A stretch of DNA of 38,009 nucleotides from a virus: the IMG/VR virus record IMGVR_UViG_3300043409_001203, positions 1 to 38,009 of that record. One strand, written 5' to 3'. The notes beneath the pieces were generated by a model, which ran no database searches, was not told the DNA's origin, and saw only the letters and a program-made list of their open reading frames with translations. The position numbers were made by a program, and so were the translations under genes. Of this stretch, positions 1 to 5,726 are shown piece after piece (within the stretch, counting starts at the first letter, position 1; the number at the start of each line of letters is the position of its first letter).

Positions 1-291
1 TGAGATCGAAGCCTTAAGACTTTCGCCTTGGATCTCACACATTCCTTCGCTTGCCATTGATTGCTTAATGCCATTCTCGATTAGCTCTTGAAAGTCTTTG
101 TAACGCTTAACTTGGGCTTGTAATGACCTCACCTCAGCCGTTAATCGCTTAATGTGAGCTTCAGGCCAGTCTGACATTGCTATCGCATAGTCGATCTTTA
201 ATGGTGCTTCATCTGGGATAGGCCCAAGATGCGCTATTGCGTTTTCTACGATGTCTGATTTTTCATCTAATATTAATTCTAAAGCTTTCAT
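1..291 (-). CDS. Gp157-like phage protein, N-terminal part (runs off left edge)
   Basis: This frame starts at ATG 291 and is open to base 1, giving 97 codons. The region around residues 45-75 is predicted to be a charged, helical coiled coil, followed by a GMCEIQGESLKASIS stretch, which fits the siphovirus Gp157 family that normally sits beside ERF-type annealases. The frame ends on a complete codon at base 1. The minus-strand frame at 38009-37848 continues it in phase and supplies the family's typical C-terminal end (LLPPELF, then K.IKAMLVLGHEIQGARL). Together they make 150 residues, a normal family length, so the window is a circular genome cut inside this gene. ATG 291 directly follows the stop of the upstream gene at 294-292. 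The molecular role of Gp157 is unclear; a link with recombination or resistance is only inferred from gene context. Confidence 0.8.
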   Translation of the reverse strand, partial: MKALELILDEKSDIVENAIAHLGPIPDEAPLKIDYAIAMSDWPEAHIKRLTAEVRSLQAQVKRYKDFQELIENGIKQSMASEGMCEIQGESLKASIS

Positions 292-519
292 TTATTTACC
301 TCCAACATTCATTAAGTAAGATTCAATTAAAGATCGTGCTAATCTATCAGCCTTTTCTTGGGCTTTAGAATTATGTAAGTCATCGACATTAAGCCATAGG
401 TCTGAATACGGAATGTAAACAAACGACTCTTGATGTGCTACTTGGCTTTCTTCATCTAAGTAAAAAGAAACCATGAACTCGTTTTCATCTTTATTTGAGA
501 AAATTTCTATTGCAGACAT
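292..519 (-). CDS. Small hypothetical protein, first gene of the early operon
   Basis: This is a 75-residue acidic protein of unknown function with no recognisable motif. It lies directly upstream of, and abuts, the Gp157-like gene. The frame can be extended to an ATG at 606 (104 residues), but that codon overlaps the -10 hexamer TACTAT (610-605) of the leftward promoter, so a transcript from there would begin near 598 and could not use it. ATG 519 has an AAAGG Shine-Dalgarno-like element about 9 bases upstream and is preferred. If another promoter is used, the longer form remains possible. As the first gene after the operator it is a candidate early regulator or anti-repressor, but nothing in the sequence proves this. 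Confidence 0.55.
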   Translation of the reverse strand: MSAIEIFSNKDENEFMVSFYLDEESQVAHQESFVYIPYSDLWLNVDDLHNSKAQEKADRLARSLIESYLMNVGGK

Positions 520-604
520 TGGAGCCAGCCTTTCGTCCTTATATAAGGTTAAAATTTGACTACGGCTTAGGTGAGCATCAAGATGTGTGTAGTAAGTTAT
601 AAAC

Positions 605-650
605 ATAGTACACTAGTCACTTGACATTTGTCAATAGCATGGTGTACAAT
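605..650. promoter_or_regulatory. Symmetrical divergent promoter and operator (immunity switch candidate)
   Basis: Rightward promoter: TTGACA at 621-626 and TACAAT at 645-650, with an 18-bp spacer. Leftward promoter: TTGACA at 634-629 and TACTAT at 610-605, also with an 18-bp spacer. The two -35 boxes form one palindrome, TTGACATTTGTCAA (621-634). An outer inverted pair, GTACAC (608-613) and GTGTAC (642-647), shares exactly the same centre (627.5). The rightward unit reads the HTH repressor gene, the leftward unit the early operon. A dimeric regulator bound at the centre would cover both -35 boxes. The function is inferred; the bases are directly visible. Confidence 0.8.
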
Positions 651-657
651 AATTATT

Positions 658-918
658 ATGAGACGATTAAAAATAATGAAAATCACAGAAGTATTAGCAT
701 GGAACCTTAAAAAGTTTAGAGAATCTAGAGGCTTAACCCTGGAGCAGATGGGAAGGGCTTTAGGCGTTTCTAGACAAGCCATATGGAACTTAGAGAATGA
801 AACGTCTTGGATCACAGTTGACAAGATTGAAAAATTTTCAGTGTTTTTCAATATAGAACAACATGAATTGTTTCAAATAGAACCAAGTAAAAATAAGTCT
901 AAAAAACAACTAAAGTAA
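658..918 (+). CDS. Cro/CI-type HTH transcriptional regulator (repressor candidate)
   Basis: The protein has 86 residues. Residues 10-70 form an XRE-type helix-turn-helix: a LKKFRESRGLTLEQMGRALG stretch, then VSRQAIWNLE and a C-terminal helix around DKIEKFSVFFNI. It has no peptidase or oligomerisation domain, so it is the size of Cro or a short repressor. The consensus rightward promoter places the transcript start at about 657-658, the position of the ATG, so the message may be leaderless, as known for lambda cI made from PRM. ATG 676 is an alternative start but lacks a Shine-Dalgarno. The gene diverges from the early operon across a palindromic operator and is followed on the same strand by a lipoprotein gene, an arrangement expected of a prophage-expressed unit. 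Confidence 0.75.
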   Translation: MRRLKIMKITEVLAWNLKKFRESRGLTLEQMGRALGVSRQAIWNLENETSWITVDKIEKFSVFFNIEQHELFQIEPSKNKSKKQLK

Positions 919-960
919 AAAAAATAATGTTCCGATAGCTTTTTAAACAAAAGGATGTAT

Positions 961-1410
961 ATGAAAATGATTTTAATTCTTGCTGCTTTACTACTTTCTG
1001 GTTGCGCAACACTAACACCGCCCGTTAAAAAAGACATTGTTAAGTCTGCTGTAATAAATAAAGACTATGATAAAACTTGGTCTTCTTTAATTAGGGCTTT
1101 CGCTGATAAAAATGTTACCTTTAAAAATATGGATAAAGCATCCGGTTTAATTACTTCCGATCTAAAAACTTTTGACCCGTTCGATAATAATGGCCTTATT
1201 GATTGTGGTAAATTAAGCGGTCATTCAATAGTACAACAATTTGGAGCTGCAACTTACAATGTCTATGTAGAAAAAGAGACCGCATCTACTACTCGCGTTA
1301 CTGTTAATATAAAGCCAGTAATGACTTCAAAATCAGGCGGTCAATTTACAAGTCTAGACTGTTACTCAACTGGATTATTTGAAAAAGACATTTTGGATTT
1401 GATAAAATAA
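961..1410 (+). CDS. Outer-membrane lipoprotein, possible lysogenic conversion gene
   Basis: The 149-residue protein begins with MKMILILAALLLSGCATL: a short positively charged start, a hydrophobic core and a lipobox LLSGC, so cleavage and lipidation at Cys15 by signal peptidase II are expected. The mature part has no recognised domain; it contains two further cysteines in the second half (in LIDCGKL and SLDCYS) that could form a disulfide. The AAAAGG element at 949-954 lies 6 bases before ATG 961 and overlaps the alternative ATG 955, so 961 is chosen. It follows the repressor-like gene on the same strand, so it is probably expressed in the lysogen. Surface lipoproteins in this position sometimes block superinfection, but that role is inferred from position only. 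Confidence 0.7.
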   Translation: MKMILILAALLLSGCATLTPPVKKDIVKSAVINKDYDKTWSSLIRAFADKNVTFKNMDKASGLITSDLKTFDPFDNNGLIDCGKLSGHSIVQQFGAATYNVYVEKETASTTRVTVNIKPVMTSKSGGQFTSLDCYSTGLFEKDILDLIK

Positions 1411-1411
1411 A

Positions 1412-1549
1412 TTATCTCTTAACCAGCTTAAAGTTCTCAAGGATCACTTTAGACACTTGATCGGCTATAATCTCTTCAATGTCACCGCTAACTCTCGCGT
1501 TGTGAATACCAGATCTTGCAAATACGGAATGTATAAGCTCGCTACACTC
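1412..1549 (-). pseudogene. Leftover C-terminal fragment of an HExxH metallopeptidase gene
   Basis: This 45-codon open stretch begins just after an in-frame TAA and ends at TAA 1414-1412. Its residues ELIHSVFARSGI..IEEIIADQVS align without gaps with ELFHVFWYRTGM..VEEIIAENFS of the intact metallopeptidase encoded at 2161-2505, including the ELxH and EEIIA positions. It has no start codon and no N-terminal half. It overlaps the 3' end of the HNH gene by 8 bases. I read it as the original 3' end of the peptidase gene, displaced when the HNH endonuclease arrived with its own version of that end. Tandem duplication is the alternative. Confidence 0.65.
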
Positions 1550-2228
1550 TTTTTACTTTTTTGTTGCTATTTTTATAAACCCAATCAAAAAATATCGAAT
1601 CACTCTTTCTTCGATAATATCTTCCATTTTCATGATTTAAATTTAAGCGTTTACACAGGTCGCTATAACACAATTTTTCTCCATCGAGCATAAAATTTAC
1701 GTTTCGACTTTGATTTCTCATTTGTTCATGTTGAGTAGCCCATTTACAGTTTTCTTTAAAATAACCCTTGTCATTGTCTATGCGCTCAATAGAGTGTTTT
1801 TTGCTAGGTCTTAGACCCATATCATTTAAAAAATATTCAAAACTTAGCCAATCTTGTGAAATTGGATTTTCTATTTTAGAGTAATTTCCTTTTTTGTTGT
1901 GTATACTGCCCACCGTGCATCGTCTTCTTAAATTATCCCAGATAACATATTCATCAGTCCTGTTTTTATTTTTAACTTTACCTCGAAAAATTCCATGTTT
2001 AATATTTCTACTACAAATATTAGATCCACATGACTTAGTTGTTCCATTTTTTACATTAGCCCTAGTGACTATTTTTACAGAGCCACATTCACACATAATT
2101 TTATAATGGAGTTCATTTCCCCTAGCTGTTCGTGCTCTAAATTTTTCAAGTATCGTAATCTTATGGAACTTTAGTCCTATTTCGTTTTCTGTTGGTATTT
2201 CTAGGTTTTTTCTTGTTAAGTTTTTCAT
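1542..2228 (-). CDS. HNH homing-type endonuclease
   Basis: The 228-residue protein has a zinc-ribbon-like N-terminal half (CECGS and CGSNIC around residues 47-72). A phage HNH core follows: WLSFEYFLNDMG.RPS, then HSIERIDNDKGY and ENCKWATQHEQ.RN. The C-terminal part resembles the small DNA-binding segment found in such enzymes. It should cleave a specific DNA site so that its gene spreads by recombination. It overlaps the peptidase gene by 68 bases, so the basic tail of the peptidase is read from endonuclease DNA in another frame. It sits between a complete peptidase gene and a second copy of that gene's 3' end. ATG 2228 has AAGG closely upstream. Confidence 0.8.
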   Translation of the reverse strand: MKNLTRKNLEIPTENEIGLKFHKITILEKFRARTARGNELHYKIMCECGSVKIVTRANVKNGTTKSCGSNICSRNIKHGIFRGKVKNKNRTDEYVIWDNLRRRCTVGSIHNKKGNYSKIENPISQDWLSFEYFLNDMGLRPSKKHSIERIDNDKGYFKENCKWATQHEQMRNQSRNVNFMLDGEKLCYSDLCKRLNLNHENGRYYRRKSDSIFFDWVYKNSNKKVKRV

Positions 2229-2505
2229 ACACCTTAATTATATCTTTTAAGTTTTCAGTCAACAGTATTGAAAAATTTTCAGCGATAATCTCTTCGACAG
2301 TTGGATCAACAATATACTGCCTCATTCCAGTTCTATACCAAAAAACATGAAATAATTCGTGACTGAAATCTTGAAACTGTGTCTGCGATCTTGGGTCAAG
2401 AGTGATTAGATTTTTAACCGGATCATATAGTGCTACAGCATTTAGGCTATCATCTATTTTTTTTATAGAAATTTTCGTTTTTAATCCAAATACATATATG
2501 TTCAT
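2161..2505 (-). CDS. Small HExxH metallopeptidase (ImmA/IrrE-like)
   Basis: The 114-residue protein contains DFSHELFHVFW with the zinc motif HELFH at residues 49-53 and a downstream EEIIAEN (71-77) that can provide the third ligand. This is the layout of short phage ImmA/IrrE-type peptidases, some of which cleave repressors. Residues 97-114 are a lysine/arginine-rich tail that overlaps the HNH gene and is probably not native. The start ATG 2505 overlaps the stop of the metallophosphoesterase gene (ATGA), so the two are translationally coupled. No substrate is identifiable; repressor cleavage is a family-based guess. Confidence 0.7.
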   Translation of the reverse strand: MNIYVFGLKTKISIKKIDDSLNAVALYDPVKNLITLDPRSQTQFQDFSHELFHVFWYRTGMRQYIVDPTVEEIIAENFSILLTENLKDIIKVYEKLNKKKPRNTNRKRNRTKVP

Positions 2506-3587
2506 AAGTTCCCATCAAATACGTGACCGTTAAAACTCATGAGTCCATTATTGATTTTAGGTTTATAAAAGTTGTATGAGCCGTCAGGAAAAAACTCAAA
2601 CACTCCGAAAGCGTGAACCCAGTTATTAGGCTTCCCTTTTAAGAACTTTGCATCTAAGCGGCTCAATGTCCCTAGGGCTGAGGCTTCAATATTGCCTTCC
2701 ATAGAGGTCTCGTTATGCTGTTGATCGTCATGTACGTGCCCGTAATAAATGTTTGATTTAAAAGTAGACAAATGTTTTTTAGCATGGCCGTTGCCTGCAT
2801 AAATGCCATGCGTAAAATGAGCTTTGCCGATTCTGACTAGATGATTTACTTCGAATAAGTCATAACCAAACTTATCTAGGTTTAAAAGTTTCTTTAAATT
2901 AATATCAAGGTCTAAGTCAGCAAGACCGTCAAATAGCTCCGGCATGCGCGTAAATGCTTGATCAATCCAAGCTTCATGATTTCCCTCTAAGTAAACTCTC
3001 GTTGTCGTGTTAGGCGTTTTATCGACGATTTCCTGGAGTAGCTCACGAGCTTCTTTCATCTCTGGAATAAGTCTTCTAGGCTCTAAAGATTCACTAGGCC
3101 AGTGACTAATCCCTTCGCAGTCTACGAAGTCACCCATTATCATGTGCACGTCTGGCTTGAAGTAAGAGCAAAATTTAATAAAGCAATTCACGGCGGCAAC
3201 ATCTCGGTACTTAACATGCGTGTCAGGTTCAGCTACGAGCTTGAGTGACTTTGGGTTTCCAGCCCTGTCAAACATCTCTTTTAAATCTAAAGTGTGAACA
3301 AAGAAGCCCTGAATCTGTTCAGTCTTAGAGCATAACTTTTTGTAGTTTTTTAAAAGTGTTTCTTCTGAAGTGATTTTTTTGCTAGGTAATTTTTTTGATT
3401 CACTGACTGACTTTAAATCAGCAGCATCTAATAAGTTTTGATAAGTGTTATATTGGCTTTTCTCTAGTCGATACTTGCCGCCGACCATCGAATTTTCAAA
3501 CTGTGCGCGCGTAGGCGTGTGCCCTAATTCAGCAGCGAGTTGTTTAACGAAAGCGACTAGATCATGTGAATTTTGCTTTTCAGACAT
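2502..3587 (-). CDS. Metallophosphoesterase with N-terminal DNA-binding-like repeat
   Basis: The protein has 361 residues. Residues 8-35 (LVAFVKQLAAELGHTPTRAQFE) resemble the short helix-turn-helix called the homing-endonuclease-associated repeat. Residues 116-330 form a calcineurin-like phosphoesterase domain with every metal-binding block visible: DTH (122-124), GDFVD (152-156), GNHE (202-205), FTHG (258-261) and GHVH (283-286). Such enzymes hydrolyse phosphodiesters of DNA, RNA or nucleotides using two metal ions. The DNA-binding segment favours a nucleic acid substrate. An AGAGGT Shine-Dalgarno precedes ATG 3587. It heads a short leftward cassette with the metallopeptidase and the HNH gene. 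A role in recombination, repair or anti-defence is possible but unproven. Confidence 0.75.
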   Translation of the reverse strand: MSEKQNSHDLVAFVKQLAAELGHTPTRAQFENSMVGGKYRLEKSQYNTYQNLLDAADLKSVSESKKLPSKKITSEETLLKNYKKLCSKTEQIQGFFVHTLDLKEMFDRAGNPKSLKLVAEPDTHVKYRDVAAVNCFIKFCSYFKPDVHMIMGDFVDCEGISHWPSESLEPRRLIPEMKEARELLQEIVDKTPNTTTRVYLEGNHEAWIDQAFTRMPELFDGLADLDLDINLKKLLNLDKFGYDLFEVNHLVRIGKAHFTHGIYAGNGHAKKHLSTFKSNIYYGHVHDDQQHNETSMEGNIEASALGTLSRLDAKFLKGKPNNWVHAFGVFEFFPDGSYNFYKPKINNGLMSFNGHVFDGNL

Positions 3588-3733
3588 AACACCTCTAATT
3601 CATTTTAATTAAGCATTTAAAATATTGAACAATTTAAGGATTTTTAAGATTTAACTCGATTGGAATCGTATCATTATTACACAGTATGTATTTTTATATG
3701 TATTTTTATATGTATATATGATATAGTCTATAT
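3588..3733. promoter_or_regulatory. Divergent A/T-rich regulatory region with a 12-bp tandem repeat
   Basis: This 146-bp interval separates the leftward phosphoesterase gene from the rightward DUF4160 gene. Two exact copies of TATGTATTTTTA (3685-3696, 3697-3708) and a third degenerate copy (3709-3720) lie just upstream of the DUF4160 start. A TATAGT hexamer (3722-3727) is placed so that transcription would begin at the ATG itself, and there is no Shine-Dalgarno. The repeats could bind the ribbon-helix-helix protein encoded downstream, as in autoregulated toxin-antitoxin operons. That link is inferred. Confidence 0.45.
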
Positions 3734-3979
3734 ATGCCAACGGTTTTTAAATACAGAAGCTTATTATTCATAATACACACGAACGATCACAACCCTCCTC
3801 ATGTGACTGTGTACTATGGCAATCCGAAAAGCTTTGAAGCCAAAGCTAGAATTGACATAATTAAATGTGAGTTAATGGACTCTCAAGGCTTCAGTTCTAA
3901 AGCTTTAAAAGAGATCCTAATAATATGTGAAAATAAAAAAGATTTATTCTTAGAGGTATGGCATGACACAAGATTTTAA
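3734..3979 (+). CDS. DUF4160 family protein, toxin-like partner
   Basis: The 81-residue protein has the family signature: the MPTVFKYRSLLFIIHTND opening, then HNPPHVTVYYG (19-29), and a C-terminal WHDTRF. DUF4160 genes are usually paired with a small second gene, commonly DUF2442, in suspected toxin-antitoxin modules. Here the partner is instead a ribbon-helix-helix protein whose gene overlaps this one by 17 bases. The biochemical activity of the family is not established. The ATG has no Shine-Dalgarno and lies at the likely transcript start, so translation may be leaderless. The gene is read against the dominant strand of the phage, as expected of a prophage-expressed accessory module. Confidence 0.7.
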   Translation: MPTVFKYRSLLFIIHTNDHNPPHVTVYYGNPKSFEAKARIDIIKCELMDSQGFSSKALKEILIICENKKDLFLEVWHDTRF

Positions 3980-4274
3980 AAAAAATAAAAACATTCATCT
4001 TGGTAAAGTTGATCTAGATTTTACAGCCAGCGAAGCTATTGGTTCAAGAGACGCTAAGGTTAGAATTACTGCAATGATTGACGGTGATATTTATGAAAAG
4101 CTTAAGGAGCGCGCTTCTAATGGTGAGGGCGGCGGTAAGTATCAAACACTATTAAATAAGCTTTTACGAGATGTTGTTTTTTCAGAAACAAGACTTTCTG
4201 AGTTTGAGGTTGTTCGGCTTAAGCAAATAGTTGAGTCTTTCGAAGAAAAACAAATAAAACGCAAAGCAAAATAA
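3963..4274 (+). CDS. Ribbon-helix-helix protein (BrnA/CopG-like), antitoxin candidate
   Basis: The protein has 103 residues. The central part reads VRITAMIDGDIYEKLKERA, then GGGKYQTLLNKLLRDVV: a beta strand, two helices and the (K)YQTLxNxLLR pattern typical of BrnA-type antitoxins, which bind operator DNA as dimers. The N-terminal 30 residues are polar and probably disordered, as in toxin-binding tails. AGAGGT 7 bases upstream supports ATG 3963, inside the end of the DUF4160 gene. The overlap makes coupled synthesis likely. The pairing of a BrnA-like protein with DUF4160 instead of a BrnT toxin is unusual. Confidence 0.65.
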   Translation: MTQDFKKNKNIHLGKVDLDFTASEAIGSRDAKVRITAMIDGDIYEKLKERASNGEGGGKYQTLLNKLLRDVVFSETRLSEFEVVRLKQIVESFEEKQIKRKAK

Positions 4275-4298
4275 CTATTACTTTTGACTGAGTACATT

Positions 4299-4324
4299 TT
4301 TCATCATGCAATTGAATGATGAAA
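4299..4324. promoter_or_regulatory. Operator-like inverted repeat over the start of the MqsA-like gene
   Basis: Nine-base arms TTTCATCAT (4299-4307) and ATGATGAAA (4316-4324) are separated by 8 bases. The right arm includes the ATG codons of the downstream gene. TTGACT at 4284-4289 and TGCAAT at 4307-4312 form a possible promoter with a 17-bp spacer. A dimeric regulator bound here would block transcription, which fits autorepression by the HTH protein encoded immediately downstream. Confidence 0.5.
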
Positions 4325-4723
4325 TGTTTAAAGTGTGATAAGAAACTAAAAGCTAAATACGTAGACTATGACTATTCCGATAAGTGTGGGATTCCAGGCA
4401 CTACACTATCCAACATCAAGCAATATACTTGTAAAAAGTGTGAAGAAACTTATCACGACCTGGGATCACACGAAGAAATAAATAGAATGATTGCTAATAT
4501 TTTACTAGATCAAGCCGAAGTACAAAGGAATCAAATTAGATTTATCAGAGAGCAAATTTTTAATATGAGTTATTTTGAGTTTGGAGAATTAACAAAGATC
4601 AATCCGCAGATGATTAAAGACTTGGAATCGAAAAGAAAAACTTTGAATAAGGAAAATTCAGATAAGATATTGACCGCTTTGTTTATGAAAACTCAGCGCC
4701 CTACTATTATTATGGGGAGTTGA
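4316..4723 (+). CDS. MqsA/YgiT-type zinc-finger HTH regulator
   Basis: The 135-residue protein has an N-terminal zinc site (C4xxC7 and C39xxC42) and a C-terminal helix-turn-helix-like stretch (about 85-128, MSYFEFGELTKINPQMIKDLE). This is the domain order of MqsA-family antitoxins. No MqsR-like toxin is next to it, so it is either an orphan or acts as a phage repressor. A 9-bp inverted repeat covers its start, consistent with self-regulation. There is no Shine-Dalgarno, and ATG 4316 and 4319 are both possible starts. Its last 14 bases overlap the end of the convergent virion gene at 4710-5117. Confidence 0.7.
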   Translation: MMKCLKCDKKLKAKYVDYDYSDKCGIPGTTLSNIKQYTCKKCEETYHDLGSHEEINRMIANILLDQAEVQRNQIRFIREQIFNMSYFEFGELTKINPQMIKDLESKRKTLNKENSDKILTALFMKTQRPTIIMGS

Positions 4724-5117
4724 TAAATTTAGTCCCTACGAATTTTATTGTATAAGTTGAACTTGTATATCCGTTCACATTATTATAACCACGGATCGAA
4801 ACAGTAGACCCAGGTGGGATTTTAATTTGAGGACTAGCTGACATAGCAGCAGCAGGATTGGCTACTCCTGATATTCCACCGAACTTATATAATTCTACTG
4901 TGTTAGACGATACCACTTTTATTTGTACTGTGTCGGTATAACCATATCCGCCAGCGGTTCTAAATGACGAATACGAAGCAATAAAAATATCTATGTATTC
5001 ATTGACTCCATTTGTAAACAATGTGGCATCTGTTAAATCTGCTATTGTTCCACTGTATGTAGGAGAAAAATCTTGTATTTTAATACTTTGATTGCTAGCT
5101 ATAACTGCTTGACTCAT
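4710..5117 (-). CDS. Small beta-rich virion protein, unknown
   Basis: The 135-residue protein is rich in Ser, Thr, Gly and beta-branched residues, with no charged clusters and no signal peptide, as in phage tail or decoration proteins. No family is recognised. It is the last gene of the leftward tail operon and lies after another beta-rich protein of similar style. AGGAGA upstream of ATG 5117 is a strong Shine-Dalgarno. A role as a host-range accessory or fibre tip is plausible only from position. Confidence 0.5.
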   Translation of the reverse strand: MSQAVIASNQSIKIQDFSPTYSGTIADLTDATLFTNGVNEYIDIFIASYSSFRTAGGYGYTDTVQIKVVSSNTVELYKFGGISGVANPAAAMSASPQIKIPPGSTVSIRGYNNVNGYTSSTYTIKFVGTKFINSP

Positions 5118-5126
5118 ATTCTTCTC

Positions 5127-5654
5127 CTAAACAGGTCTTGTTTTTACTTTAATTGAAAGATTTTTTGCGTCTGTCGCAGCACTTTGCAAAACGAATCTTA
5201 GCTTGTCGTTTTTAGCTAATTCGATAGTTGATAAAATTGGAAGTGTTACGCCCGAAGGTGCCGCCTCTAAAGTAGAAAAATATAAATTGTCTGCTGCTGT
5301 ATTTACGATTTGCGCATTAGTTGAAAAAATAGTTGTCCACGCGCCAACGCCCGATTGTTTTTCAATGTAAAAAACAGTGGTGCCACTTATTCCAGACACT
5401 TCGTTAAATACTTCTATTGAATGAATTTTGCTATCTGTGAATACGTTTTCCATACAACCAGTAAAAACATAAGGATAACTTGATAGGCCGGAGTATACAC
5501 CGCCCGTTACGCCAAACTTGTAGACAATAAATTCATCTAAAATGAAATTAATTGCGGCCCCAATTTTATTAGCGACTGCCTCACTCACTGAGCTTGAAAA
5601 TTGAACGTCTTCTGTATAGATCTTTTTAGGTTCTGATGTTACATATGATGCCAT
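5127..5654 (-). CDS. Beta-rich virion protein, unknown
   Basis: The 175-residue protein lacks a signal peptide and membrane segments. Residues 75-175 alternate polar and hydrophobic residues, with an EVSGISGTTVFYIEKQSGVG stretch suggesting a beta sandwich. It lies between the large tail protein (5727-8192) and the small virion protein (4710-5117), all on one strand. Its start codon lies next to a stem-loop (5656-5677) that also holds its weak GAG ribosome-binding element. It may be a tail-tip accessory or receptor-binding component; the family is not recognised. Confidence 0.5.
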   Translation of the reverse strand: MASYVTSEPKKIYTEDVQFSSSVSEAVANKIGAAINFILDEFIVYKFGVTGGVYSGLSSYPYVFTGCMENVFTDSKIHSIEVFNEVSGISGTTVFYIEKQSGVGAWTTIFSTNAQIVNTAADNLYFSTLEAAPSGVTLPILSTIELAKNDKLRFVLQSAATDAKNLSIKVKTRPV

Positions 5655-5655
5655 T

Positions 5656-5677
5656 ACTCAAATTTAATTCTTTGAGT
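5656..5677 (-). promoter_or_regulatory. Stem-loop at the ribosome-binding site of the 5654 gene
   Basis: Seven-base arms ACTCAAA (5656-5662) and TTTGAGT (5671-5677) enclose an 8-base loop. On the minus-strand message the second arm, TTTGAGT, lies immediately before ATG 5654 and contains the only Shine-Dalgarno-like GAG. Folding would limit access of ribosomes. There is no U-run, so it is not a normal terminator. Confidence 0.4.
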
Positions 5678-5726
5678 GGCTTTGTTTTATTTATTGGTAT
5701 TTTTAAGGCCCTAACTATCTACGAGT

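Noticed and set aside
597-851. Leftward open frame opposite the HTH repressor
   Set aside because: It is antisense to a recognised HTH domain, has unlikely composition and would cross the divergent operator.
1457-1693. Plus-strand 78-aa frame
   Set aside because: It is antisense to the HNH gene end and the peptidase fragment and has no ribosome-binding site.
1542-2228. HNH gene as part of a group I intron
   Set aside because: The peptidase upstream is complete with its own stop and the downstream fragment repeats rather than continues it, so splicing would not restore a gene.
3722-3733. Confident promoter for the DUF4160 gene
   Set aside because: A -10-like TATAGT is well placed but no acceptable -35 is seen, so it is only mentioned within the regulatory region.
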